A program made the position numbers and the translations under genes. Shown here piece after piece: positions 54,716 through 64,000 of a DNA stretch of 64,000 nt. Origin of the DNA: Gemmatimonadaceae bacterium (lineage in GTDB: Bacteria; Gemmatimonadota; Gemmatimonadetes; Gemmatimonadales; Gemmatimonadaceae); NCBI GenBank assembly GCA_035633115.1, contig DASQFN010000122.1, positions 1-64,000 of the forward strand, read 5' to 3'. Each line of letters begins with the position of its first letter. The first letter of the stretch is position 1. The notes beneath the pieces are model-generated. The model saw nothing but the letters and a program-made list of their open reading frames with translations, did no database searches and was not told where the DNA came from.

Positions 54716-55878
54716 CACGCGCGCAGCTCGGAGAGAAACGAGCTTCCCGCCCCCCGATATGAGACACCAAGCCACTCCCCGACAGTTGCGCCCAGATCTG
54801 AAAAGGTTCCGCGGATGCCGAGGTCGGTGGGCCGGACCACTGGCCCGATGGCTAGCAGAGGAACTCTTTCGCGCGCGTGGTCGGTCGATGGGGTCGTCGG
54901 GTCGTTGCCGTGGTCAGCGGTGATGAAAAGCAGGTCGTCCTCTTTGAGTGGGGAGATGAGCGAGGGCAGTGCGCGGTCGAACTCGCGGAGCGCCTGATAG
55001 AACCCCTCAGCATCGTTTCGGTGCCCGTACAGCTGGTCGAAATCTACTAGGTTGGCAAACAGGAGCCCACTATCGTCCCCCCTGAGCCACGCGCGAATGG
55101 CGTCGATTCCTTCCGCGTTCGACGAGGTGTGCCGTGACACGATCGAACGTCGCGCAAAGAGATCGTCGATCTTGCCGACTCCCGCGCGGGCTATTCCGGC
55201 CGCGGCCAGTGCATCCAGAAGGGTCTCTTCCGGCGGATCGATCGAGAAGTCGCGGCGGTTCGGGGTCCGCTCGAAAAATCCCGGGACGCCCAGGAACGGA
55301 CGAGCGATCACGCGCGAGACGTCGTGCGGTGAAACGAGAATCCTGCGAGCGTTTTCCGACGCTCGATACAGCTCCTCGAGCGGCACGATCTCCTCGTGAG
55401 CCGCAATCTGAAAAACGGAATCGGCCGAAGTGTAGACGATCCAGTCCCCGGTCCGCATGTGCTCTGCGCCAAGAGCGTCGATGATCTCCGTCCCGCTCGC
55501 AACCTGGTTGCCCAGTATTCCACGCCCGGTGATTTCGGAAAAATGCGCCAGAACCTCGGCGGGAAATCCGTCCGGATATGTGGGGAACGGTCGCGTTATG
55601 TGAACTCCCGCGATCTCCCAGTGGCCGGCGGTGCTGTCCTTGCCCGCCGAAGCGGGGTTCATTCGTCCCCAGGCACCGAGCGCGTGATCTGTCGGCTCTA
55701 CGCCGTCGATGATCGCCATGTTGCCCAGCCCGCATGCGGCGAGACTCGGCAGGTCGAGACCACCAAGCGCGGTGGCGATGTGGCCGAGCGTGTCGCTGCC
55801 CGCGTCGCCGTAGTCGGCGGCGTCGGGTGCATCACCGATTCCGACGCCGTCCAGCACGATGATCGCCGCGCGCTTCAT
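54712..55878 (-). CDS. deoB: Phosphopentomutase
   Basis: The enzyme (388 residues from the ATG at 55878) interconverts ribose/deoxyribose 1- and 5-phosphate. It begins MKRAAIIVLDGVGIGDAPDA and has the alkaline-phosphatase-superfamily metal sites in LLFITADHGNDPTTPSTDHARERVPLL. An upstream ATG at 55929 overlaps alr by 8 bp but adds 17 residues foreign to the family. It works with cdd in nucleoside breakdown. Confidence 0.93.
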   Translation of the reverse strand: MKRAAIIVLDGVGIGDAPDAADYGDAGSDTLGHIATALGGLDLPSLAACGLGNMAIIDGVEPTDHALGAWGRMNPASAGKDSTAGHWEIAGVHITRPFPTYPDGFPAEVLAHFSEITGRGILGNQVASGTEIIDALGAEHMRTGDWIVYTSADSVFQIAAHEEIVPLEELYRASENARRILVSPHDVSRVIARPFLGVPGFFERTPNRRDFSIDPPEETLLDALAAAGIARAGVGKIDDLFARRSIVSRHTSSNAEGIDAIRAWLRGDDSGLLFANLVDFDQLYGHRNDAEGFYQALREFDRALPSLISPLKEDDLLFITADHGNDPTTPSTDHARERVPLLAIGPVVRPTDLGIRGTFSDLGATVGEWLGVSYRGAGSSFLSELRAW

Positions 55879-55921
55879 CGAGTCGTTCCGCCCCACCGGC
55901 CGCGCAGCCGAGACGCGCGAT

Positions 55922-57004
55922 TCACTCATCGATGTAGTAGCGGTCGAGCCGCGACCCGAGGCCGGTCATGAGCTCATAGTAGGACATCTCCGCCAGACCG
56001 CCGAGCTCACCGATGCCAATGTGCGGGCCGCTGCCAGCAGACCCGATCAGAGTGACCTCGTCGCCCGCCTGACACTCGGAATCGGTAACGTCGAGCATGA
56101 TCATGTCCATCGTCACCAATCCGACTACTGGCAGCGTGCCATCCGGCGTGACGGCCCATCCACGATTGCTGAGCGATCGCGGATATCCGTCCGCATAACC
56201 CATCGGGATCGTCGCAATCCTCCGTCGTGACAGTGCCTCATAAGTCGCGTCGTAGCTCACGGTGTCACCTGGCTCTATCCAGCGCGTCTCGACGATTCGC
56301 GCGCGAACGTGCACAACCGGCTCCGGATCGAGCGCCGGCCCTGCGGCGCTCCCCACACCGTACAGGTAGATGCCCGGCCGAACAGCGTCCCATTCCGAGC
56401 GTCCGTGTCTGACGATTGCGGCGCTCGCGTCCGTATGCAGGCACGCGGGCCGCGCCGGGAGAGTGGCGATCGCTTCGCGAAAGCGCTGCTCCTGCTTCGC
56501 CATCGAGCCGTCATCGAGCTCGGCCGAATGGAAGTGCGTGAACGCCCCGGCCGGTGGATGTCGCTCGACGATCGCGCGAAGCGAACCTGTTTCGCGCCAT
56601 TGAACTCCCGCGCGAGACATGCCTGTATCGATCGAGAGGTGCCACTCGCTGCGATCTCCCTCCTGGCACCATTTCTCGATCTCATCCGCGGTCCCCAGTG
56701 TCGGTGTCAGCGCGAGCTGGCGTGCTGCAGCGTATTCGTCCGTGAGCAGCGGTGTAAACACAATGAGTGGCCGCGTGATTCCCGCCCGCCTGAGCGCTCG
56801 CCCTTCGGCGATCGTGGCGATGCCGTACGCATACGGATCGAGTGCCTCCAGCGCTTTGGCCACAGGCTCGGCGCCAAGTCCGTAAGCGTCGGCTTTGATC
56901 ATAGGTATGAGCGGGACGCCCGCGCGAGATTGGGCTGTGCGCGCGTTGCGCACAATCGCTCCGACGTCGACGTCCATCCACGCGCGGTCTGGTCTGTGGA
57001 TCAT
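55922..57004 (-). CDS. alr: Alanine racemase
   Basis: The 360-residue PLP enzyme supplies D-alanine for peptidoglycan. The PLP Lys lies in IPMIKADAYGLGAEPVAKAL near residue 38. The C-terminal beta domain carries the SYDATYEA segment with the catalytic Tyr, followed by RIATIPMGYADGYPRSLSNRG. It is divergent from mazG, with a 67-bp gap that should hold both promoters. Confidence 0.94.
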   Translation of the reverse strand: MIHRPDRAWMDVDVGAIVRNARTAQSRAGVPLIPMIKADAYGLGAEPVAKALEALDPYAYGIATIAEGRALRRAGITRPLIVFTPLLTDEYAAARQLALTPTLGTADEIEKWCQEGDRSEWHLSIDTGMSRAGVQWRETGSLRAIVERHPPAGAFTHFHSAELDDGSMAKQEQRFREAIATLPARPACLHTDASAAIVRHGRSEWDAVRPGIYLYGVGSAAGPALDPEPVVHVRARIVETRWIEPGDTVSYDATYEALSRRRIATIPMGYADGYPRSLSNRGWAVTPDGTLPVVGLVTMDMIMLDVTDSECQAGDEVTLIGSAGSGPHIGIGELGGLAEMSYYELMTGLGSRLDRYYIDE

Positions 57005-57071
57005 TGGCGAGTCGAAGAGATGCCCTCTAGAATTCCATTCACAGCGCGCAATCTAGCAAAGCAGGAGCCGC

Positions 57072-57854
57072 ATGCACGACAAGGTCACACTCAACGATGC
57101 CCTCGAGCTGATGCGCGATCTCCGGCGCCGATGCGAATGGGACGCGGCGCAGACTCACGAGTCGCTGCGACCGTATCTGATCGAAGAAGCGCACGAGCTC
57201 GACGAAGCGATCAGGAACGGCAGCTCGACATTGATGAAGGAAGAGCTCGGGGACCTGCTCCTGCAGGTTCTGTTTCATTCTGTAATCGCGGAAGAGCGCG
57301 GCGAATTCGGCGCGAACGAGGTCGCCCACGCGCTGATCACCAAGATGCGCGGCCGTCACCCGCATCTGTTCGACGGCGAAGGCGCGCGTGAGACGTGGGA
57401 GCGCATGAAGGCGAAGAAGCGCGAGTCGATTGCCGACGGTTTGCCTGCGTCGCTGCCACCATTGCACCGCGCGCACAGGCTGCAGGACAGGGCGGCGGGG
57501 CTGGGCTTCGACTGGCCGGATGTCAGCGGTCCGGCAGCCAAAGTGGAAGAGGAGCTTTCCGAAGTCCGCGAGCAGCTTGAAGGGCGCCCCGCGCTGGCTG
57601 CGGGTGCGGCGCCAACGCTAGATCCCGATCATGCCCTTCTTGAAGCCGAGCTCGGCGATCTGTTGTTCGCGTGCGTGAATCTTTGCCGGAAGGCCGGTGT
57701 CCACGCGTCGCTGGCGCTCGATCGCGCGAACTCGAAGTTCGAGCAGCGCTTCAGGAATATCGAGGCGATGTGCCGCGAGCGCGGCATCGAGATTGGCGAA
57801 GCGGGCCTCGAGCAGCTCGACGCGCTATGGGAAGAAACGAAAAGCGCCGAGTGA
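57072..57854 (+). CDS. mazG: Nucleoside triphosphate pyrophosphohydrolase MazG
   Basis: The 260-residue protein has two MazG halves. The first is RRRCEWDAAQTHESLRPYLIEEAHELDEAI with EELGDLLLQVLFHSVIAEERGEF, giving the metal-binding E-E-x-x-E and E-x-x-D motifs. The second repeats VEEELSEVREQL and EAELGDLLFACVNLCRK. It hydrolyses (d)NTPs to monophosphates. It is the only plus-strand gene between the alr and asnS genes, starting 15 codons from the divergent promoter region. Confidence 0.94.
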   Translation: MHDKVTLNDALELMRDLRRRCEWDAAQTHESLRPYLIEEAHELDEAIRNGSSTLMKEELGDLLLQVLFHSVIAEERGEFGANEVAHALITKMRGRHPHLFDGEGARETWERMKAKKRESIADGLPASLPPLHRAHRLQDRAAGLGFDWPDVSGPAAKVEEELSEVREQLEGRPALAAGAAPTLDPDHALLEAELGDLLFACVNLCRKAGVHASLALDRANSKFEQRFRNIEAMCRERGIEIGEAGLEQLDALWEETKSAE

Positions 57855-57856
57855 GA

Positions 57857-59164
<1,308 letters not shown>

Positions 59165-59231
59165 TGCGGATGGGGTGGATACTGCGATTGCGCGGCAAGC
59201 TAGACCACGCCTATAGGGGTGTCAACAGCGT

Positions 59232-60731
59232 ATGACGCTGCGAACCAGGCTTGGGCTCGGGATCGTATCGATCACGATAATTCTGCTTGTTCCGTTGCTG
59301 CTGGCGCTCCGATCGCTGGAGACGGTGCACGGAATTACGCGAAGCCTGCGCGATCGCGAGTTTGCCGGCTCGCTGCAGCTCGGCCGGTTCCGTCAGGTCA
59401 CCGACGACATCAAACGAACCGAAGACGCGCTGTTGTTCGTGCATGACGAGGCCAGTCTCGCGCGCATGAAGCGCAATCTCGACGCGCTCGCGGCGATTGG
59501 CGATTCTCTCGACAGATACAAGCTCAGCCCACCAGGCGAGACTCGAACGGCAATTCTCGCGCTCCGGGCCGCAACCGACGCGGAATACGCTGCGGCCGCG
59601 GGAGGCAACAGCACTGCGGCGGAGGACATCTCGGCGCAGCGAACGCGGCCCGCGATGCAGACAATCGAGCGCATCATCGCTCAGACGGAAGCCAAGCTCC
59701 GTGAAGAAACGCGTGACAAGGCGCAGCAGACTGCGGAGGCCACCGTCGACGCACAGAGAACTGCCGCGGGCTCACTTGCAATCGCCCTTCTCCTGGCCAC
59801 GCTGATCGCGATCTGGCTCACGCGCTCGATCAGCCGGCCTGTACACGACCTGGAAAAGGGAATGAGGGCGGTGGCGGACGGCGACTTCACGCACCGGCTT
59901 CCGATGGCGGAGAGCCGGTCCGACGAGTTCGGACGCCTTGCCGGCAGCTATCAGAGAATGGCATCACAGCTCGCTGAGCTCGACAAGCTAAAAGCCGAGT
60001 TCGTATCCGTCGCGTCTCACGAGCTGAAGACACCGATAAACGTGATCGTCGGCTATCTGGAGCTCCTTCAGGAGAACATTTACGGTGAGCTGAATCCGAA
60101 GCAGCGCGAGATCTGTGTCACGCTCGGAAAACAGGCACAGACACTGACACGCCTCGTGAAGCGCCTGCTCGATATCAGCAGGTTCGAAGCTGGCGGCGGA
60201 AAGCTCGAGCGTCGGCAGATAGGCCTCGACAGGTTCCTCCACGCGTTCGAGTCGTCGTTCCAGGTTCTGGCGCTTCAGAGGGAGATTTCATTCCGCGTTG
60301 TTCGAGGGGACGATCTGCCCGGGCACGTGCTGTGGGACGAGGATCGCATAAACGAGGTGCTGGGTAACCTTCTCTCGAATGCGTTCAAGTTCACGGATCG
60401 TGGTGGAACCGTCGAGCTCGCCGTCGAGGGCGTGGACAACGAGGTTTCGATCACAGTGAGGGATTCCGGCGCCGGTATCCCGCCGGAGCAGCTTCCACAT
60501 ATCTTCGAGAAGTTCTACCAGGCGAACAACCAGGCTCAGTCCTCCGCGCGCGGAACGGGTTTAGGCTTGGCGATTGCAAGGGAAATAGTCGAAGCCCACG
60601 GAGGAACTATTTCGGTATCGAGCAGTATCGGCGTTGGTACCACGTTCACGATCACACTGCCTGTCCGGGCCGTGGTGACGCGCAGAACACCGTTCCGCCG
60701 CACGCCCCCCGTCGTGGAGGAAGTCGCTTGA
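59232..60731 (+). CDS. Membrane sensor histidine kinase (HAMP-HisKA-HATPase)
   Basis: The 499-residue protein has two membrane segments (~7-25 and ~178-197) flanking a helical periplasmic sensor domain. A HAMP linker follows (SRPVHDLEKGMRAVADGDFTHRLP). The HisKA phospho-His is in FVSVASHELKTPINVIVGYLELLQ. The ATP site has EVLGNLLSNAFKF, VRDSGAGIPPEQLPHIFEKFYQ and GTGLGLAIAREIVEAHGG. No receiver gene is adjacent, so its response regulator is elsewhere. Its TGA overlaps the TTG start of the lipoprotein gene. Confidence 0.92.
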   Translation: MTLRTRLGLGIVSITIILLVPLLLALRSLETVHGITRSLRDREFAGSLQLGRFRQVTDDIKRTEDALLFVHDEASLARMKRNLDALAAIGDSLDRYKLSPPGETRTAILALRAATDAEYAAAAGGNSTAAEDISAQRTRPAMQTIERIIAQTEAKLREETRDKAQQTAEATVDAQRTAAGSLAIALLLATLIAIWLTRSISRPVHDLEKGMRAVADGDFTHRLPMAESRSDEFGRLAGSYQRMASQLAELDKLKAEFVSVASHELKTPINVIVGYLELLQENIYGELNPKQREICVTLGKQAQTLTRLVKRLLDISRFEAGGGKLERRQIGLDRFLHAFESSFQVLALQREISFRVVRGDDLPGHVLWDEDRINEVLGNLLSNAFKFTDRGGTVELAVEGVDNEVSITVRDSGAGIPPEQLPHIFEKFYQANNQAQSSARGTGLGLAIAREIVEAHGGTISVSSSIGVGTTFTITLPVRAVVTRRTPFRRTPPVVEEVA

Positions 60732-61249
60732 ACCGAAGAGCTTTGGCTGCTATCGCACTTGTCGTTGCAGGCTGTGGCGGGTCGCGGGCGCCAGCGCCAC
60801 CCGCACTCGCAGTGGCGTTTGCGGCTACGATCGAGCAGGCCCGCCAGCGGGTCGAAGCTGGAGACTATCCGGCAGCGGACCGAATCCTGTCGGACTACGC
60901 CTTGCGAAACCAGGGCACTCAGGAAGCGCGCGAAATTTCATTCTGGCGCGCCATGTATATCGTCGATCCCGCAAACCGCACCGCCTCGGTGGCCCAGGGC
61001 ATCCGCGCGCTCGACATCTATCTCGCAAGCGACGGCGCGATCTGGTACCGGCCACAAGCCGAGGTTCTGCGACGAACCGCTCTGGTGCTTCAGTCGGTGC
61101 GCCAGGCGGCGGTGCCGAAGCAGGTGAACGGTCGCGATACTGTCTACATCTCGCGCGAAGAGGAAACTGCCGCGCTGCGCGATCAGCTCGCCAGGGCCAA
61201 TGCCGAGCTCGAGCGAATCAAGAAGCGCCTCGCGAATCCTGGCCGCTAA
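60728..61249 (+). CDS. Small lipoprotein coupled to the sensor kinase
   Basis: The 173-residue product has a lipobox ending at Cys16 (LVVAGC). A helical region follows that resembles one or two TPR-like pairs (IEQARQRVEAGDYPAADRILSDYALRN), then a C-terminal coiled coil (ISREEETAALRDQLARANAELERIKKRL). The TTG at 60728-60730 overlaps the kinase stop, so the two are probably coupled in translation. It may present a signal to the kinase periplasmic domain; this is inference only. Confidence 0.72.
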   Translation: MNRRALAAIALVVAGCGGSRAPAPPALAVAFAATIEQARQRVEAGDYPAADRILSDYALRNQGTQEAREISFWRAMYIVDPANRTASVAQGIRALDIYLASDGAIWYRPQAEVLRRTALVLQSVRQAAVPKQVNGRDTVYISREEETAALRDQLARANAELERIKKRLANPGR

Positions 61250-61255
61250 CGCATA

Positions 61256-61290
61256 CCGCTTCTTCACTGTCAGTGAAGAAGCGGCTTTAT
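61256..61290 (+). terminator. Long perfect inverted repeat between convergent genes
   Basis: A near-perfect palindrome (arms 61256-61268 and 61272-61285, CCGCTTCTTCACTG/CAGTGAAGAAGCGG) with a short centre is followed by CTTTAT. It lies between the 60728 stop and the recG stop and probably ends the plus-strand transcript. Confidence 0.6.
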
Positions 61291-63386
61291 CCGACGCGGA
61301 ATAGCTGCAACGCCCGCGAGTAGCGGGAGGAAAGAACTCGGCGGATTCCCTCATTCGCTCGAGATTCAAGCTCCGGATCCTCTGCCAGGAGCCGCTCGGC
61401 TTGCTCTCTCGCGACAATGTTCAATGCTTCGTCGCGAATTGGATCGGCGACTCTGAACGACGGTAATCCGCTCTGCTCTTCTCCGAAGAGATTCCCCATG
61501 CCGCGAATCCGAAGGTCCGCTCGCGCAATCTCGAATCCGTCCTCGGTCCCGGCGAAAATCCGCAGCCGCTCCGCCGAGTCGGGACCGTAGTCGCCGAGAA
61601 GGATGCAGTACGATGCTTCGGCCCCGCGGCCGACGCGTCCGCGGAGCTGATGCAGCTGCGACAATCCGAACCGCTCGGGATGCTCGATCAGCACGACCGT
61701 CGCATTCGGGACGTCGATGCCGACCTCGATTACTGTCGTCGCCACGAGAACATCTATCAACCCATCGCGGAACGCGCGCATCGTCGCGTCGCGCTCCGTC
61801 GTTGAAATCCGCCCGTGCAGGAGCGCAACGAGCTTCCCCGCAAACGGGCCCTCGGAGAGCCGCTGAAACATGGTTGTTGCGGCTTTGAGATCGATCTTCT
61901 CGGACTCCTCGATCACCGGATATACGACGTACGCCTGCCTGCCTTCGTCGGTCGCGCGCCGCACGAACTCGAGAACCTTGTCGCGTCCCTTTTCGGGCCT
62001 GATGACCGTCGTGACCGGCTGCCGTCCAGCCGGCCGCTCGTCGAGCGTGCTGACGTCCAGATCGCCGTAAACCGTGAGAGCGAGGGAACGGGGTATCGGC
62101 GTCGCACTCATCAGGAGGACGTCGGGCCGCTCGCCCTTCGCTGCAAGCAGGGCGCGATGCTCGACGCCGAACCGGTGCTGCTCGTCGATCAGAGCAAATC
62201 CAAGACGGCCAAACGACGTGCTCTCCTGAACCAGGGCATGTGTGCCGATGACGAGTGCGGGCGCTGTCGAACCGATTACTCGCGCCGCGCGCGACCTGTC
62301 GCGTGTCGTCATGCCTCCTGTCAACAGGAGCGGTTGAATCTCGAGAGGAGCAAGGAGCCGCGAGAGCGTTCCGTAGTGCTGCTCGACGAGAAGCTCGGTG
62401 GGGGCCATGATGGCCGCCTGGTATCCATTTTCCATCGCAAGCAGCGCCGCAAAGAGCCCGACAATTGTCTTTCCGCTGCCGACATCGCCCTGCAGCAGCC
62501 GATGCATCTTCCGGTCGCTGCACATGTCGACAAAGATCTCGCGGATTGCCCTGTTCTGCGCCGCGGTGAGACGGTACGGAAGATTTTTCTTGAGACTGCT
62601 CGTCAGGTCGCGGCGGTTGCGAAACGCAATGCCGCTCCGTGCTGCGCGCGCGAGAGCATTACCGCGACGATGGAGGATATGGACGAAGAGCAGCTCCTCG
62701 AACGCCAGCCGCGCCCGGCCGCGCATTGCTTCGGCAATCGACTTCGGGCGATGAACCATGCTGAGCGCTTCCGCGAGCGGCGGCACCGAGGCCGCCCGAA
62801 GGATTTCAGCGGGTAGATACTCGCTTACCGAGCGCAGCAACGCATCGAGCTGCGCATCGATTATCCCCCTGATGACTTTGAACGAGAGGCCTTCAGTCGC
62901 GGGGTAAACGGAGAGAACGCGACCTTCGATGAGGTCGCCGGTCTCCTGGCCAAGGTTCACGTGCTCGCGCGGCTGGAGCTGCCGTCCGTGAAAAAACCGG
63001 ACGGTGCCGGTGAGGAGCAGCGTGTCGTCTTTCGCGATAGTGCGGTCTAGGAAAGGCTGGCCAGGCCACGCGGCCTCGATGATGCCTGTATCGTCGCGGA
63101 CGACAGCCTGAAATATTCGCAGCCGTCGGCGCGTTGGAATAATCCCCTTGGATACGACACGGCCGATGATGGTCGCATCCATGCCGGGCTCGAGCGATGC
63201 AATCGGGCTCACCGTGCTCGCGTCCTCGTAGCGGTGCGGGACATGAAAGAGAAGGTCGCGCGCCGTGACAATCCCGAGCCTGCGAAGCGCCTCGGCGCGC
63301 CTCGGGCCGACGCCCTTGAGATACGTGACAGGCATGTCGAGGTACAGCTTGCCGGACGGCTCCGTCCGCCGCTCACCCTCGCTCAA
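61287..63386 (-). CDS. recG: ATP-dependent DNA helicase RecG
   Basis: RecG rewinds stalled forks and branches. The 699-residue protein has the N-terminal wedge/OB domain (YLKGVGPRRAEALRRLGI) and SF2 motifs: Walker A GDVGSGKTIVGLFAA, DEQH in LALIDEQHRFGV, and MSATPIPRSLALTVYGDLD. The C-terminal part has VATTVIEVGIDVPNATVVLIEHPERFG and QLHQLRGRVGRG. The start is a TTG (63386) just after ftsY, in the common ftsY-recG order. Confidence 0.95.
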   Translation of the reverse strand: MSEGERRTEPSGKLYLDMPVTYLKGVGPRRAEALRRLGIVTARDLLFHVPHRYEDASTVSPIASLEPGMDATIIGRVVSKGIIPTRRRLRIFQAVVRDDTGIIEAAWPGQPFLDRTIAKDDTLLLTGTVRFFHGRQLQPREHVNLGQETGDLIEGRVLSVYPATEGLSFKVIRGIIDAQLDALLRSVSEYLPAEILRAASVPPLAEALSMVHRPKSIAEAMRGRARLAFEELLFVHILHRRGNALARAARSGIAFRNRRDLTSSLKKNLPYRLTAAQNRAIREIFVDMCSDRKMHRLLQGDVGSGKTIVGLFAALLAMENGYQAAIMAPTELLVEQHYGTLSRLLAPLEIQPLLLTGGMTTRDRSRAARVIGSTAPALVIGTHALVQESTSFGRLGFALIDEQHRFGVEHRALLAAKGERPDVLLMSATPIPRSLALTVYGDLDVSTLDERPAGRQPVTTVIRPEKGRDKVLEFVRRATDEGRQAYVVYPVIEESEKIDLKAATTMFQRLSEGPFAGKLVALLHGRISTTERDATMRAFRDGLIDVLVATTVIEVGIDVPNATVVLIEHPERFGLSQLHQLRGRVGRGAEASYCILLGDYGPDSAERLRIFAGTEDGFEIARADLRIRGMGNLFGEEQSGLPSFRVADPIRDEALNIVAREQAERLLAEDPELESRANEGIRRVLSSRYSRALQLFRVG

Positions 63387-63389
63387 TCG

Positions 63390-64000
63390 TTAACCCTCTA
63401 CGAGCTCGCGCGCGAACGCCACAGGGTTGAATGGCTCGATGTCCGCGATCGTCTCGCCGGTGCCGATGAACTTCACCGGAACGCCGAGCTCTTCGCGCAC
63501 GGCGAGAACGATTCCTCCCCTGGCAGTTCCGTCGAGCTTGGTCATCACGAGCCCGGTAATGGGAATCGCGGCCGCGAAGGTGCGCGCCTGGGCTACGGCG
63601 TTCTGTCCTATAGTAGCGTCGAGCACGAGCAGCGTCTCGTGCGGCGCACCGGGAACACGCTTGCCGATGACGCGATGAATCTTCTTCAGCTCGTCCATGA
63701 GATTCGAGCTGGTGTGGAGCCTGCCTGCGGTGTCGACTATCACCACGTCGCTGCCGTACGTAACCCCCGCGTCGATGGCGTTGAATGCAACCGACGCCGG
63801 GTCGCTTCCGGCTTTGCTACCGACGAACCGCGCGCCGCTGCGCTCGGCCCACATTCGGAGCTGGTCGATCGCTCCCGCGCGAAACGTATCCGCGGCGCCT
63901 ACCAGCGCAGTTCGCCCCCGCGCTGCCATCAGCGCGGACAGCTTTCCTATGAATGTCGTCTTGCCAGCACCGTTCACTCCGACAACAAGAATGACCGTTG
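63390..64000 (-). CDS. ftsY: Signal recognition particle receptor FtsY (5' part missing)
   Basis: The NG-domain C-terminal part of FtsY: P-loop GVNGAGKTTFIGKL at the window edge, then ADTFRAGAIDQLRMWAERSGARFV, DVVIVDTAGRLHTSSNLMDEL, VMTKLDGTARGGIVL and FIGTGETIADIEPFNP. GVN rather than the SRP54 GLQ-type start, with DTFRA, indicates FtsY rather than Ffh. The N and A domains lie outside the window. It docks SRP-ribosome complexes at the inner membrane. Confidence 0.93.
   Translation of the reverse strand, partial: TVILVVGVNGAGKTTFIGKLSALMAARGRTALVGAADTFRAGAIDQLRMWAERSGARFVGSKAGSDPASVAFNAIDAGVTYGSDVVIVDTAGRLHTSSNLMDELKKIHRVIGKRVPGAPHETLLVLDATIGQNAVAQARTFAAAIPITGLVMTKLDGTARGGIVLAVREELGVPVKFIGTGETIADIEPFNPVAFARELVEG

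Noticed and set aside
61366-62523. 385-codon minus-strand frame inside recG
   Set aside because: It overlaps the RecG helicase motifs in another frame and has shadow-type composition.

Overview
The window is a GC-rich bacterial chromosome segment, almost certainly from a Gram-negative. It encodes a TonB-dependent receptor, outer-membrane barrels and many lipoproteins. A stand-alone TonB-plug lipoprotein, a FlgD/T9SS-like C-terminal-domain protein, cupredoxin-like lipoproteins, a complete mannose-family PTS with HPr kinase, and very frequent GTG/TTG starts with 4-bp gene overlaps suggest Gemmatimonadota. That placement is an inference from gene content; no 16S gene is present.

Layout. 1-3455: a truncated type IV pilin gene (minus strand), then pntAA-pntAB-pntB for the proton-translocating transhydrogenase (plus strand). 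3623-7200: an accessory region with a TonB-plug lipoprotein and a decayed 2.1-kb element between 65-bp direct repeats of the 3' part of tRNA-Ser(GGA). The element holds a two-domain cupredoxin-like lipoprotein, a probable terminase fragment and the C-terminal part of a tyrosine integrase. A small secreted protein and tRNA-Ser(CGA) follow. 7272-20304 (minus strand): clpB-tadA, a small secreted protein with a FlgD-like tail, and a cobalamin-riboswitch-controlled btuF-btuC-btuD-btuB unit running into recO-selB, preceded by a bifunctional-nuclease family gene and a secreted protein.

20383-36352 (minus strand): one nearly gapless run from fmdB-like through argS, pfkB-like, purM, ribD, ribE, ribBA, ribH, nusB, a glycosyltransferase, hpf, hprK, PTS IIA/IIB/IIC/IID, HPr and enzyme I to metK. 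All the pieces for a phosphotransfer chain regulated by HPr-serine phosphorylation sit together, with no sugar-catabolic enzyme beside them.

36464-42876 (minus strand): six genes overlapping by 4 or 8 bp encode a methyltransferase, a GNAT acyltransferase, a cytochrome P450, two paralogous PaaK/CapK-like adenylating ligases and a GNAT-like protein of unknown function. I recognise no described pathway with this combination. It is the best candidate for an undescribed (biosynthetic) system here.

42941-57004 (minus strand): methylmalonyl-CoA mutase large subunit, fructose-1,6-bisphosphatase, a small HExxH protein, comEC, miaB, mtaB, a response-regulator/histidine-kinase hybrid, an outer-membrane barrel with its partner lipoprotein, cdd, deoB and alr. 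57072-64000: mazG (plus), asnS (minus), a sensor kinase with a coupled lipoprotein (plus), then recG and the 3' part of ftsY (minus). The B12 uptake genes and the B12-dependent mutase are a functional link across the window.
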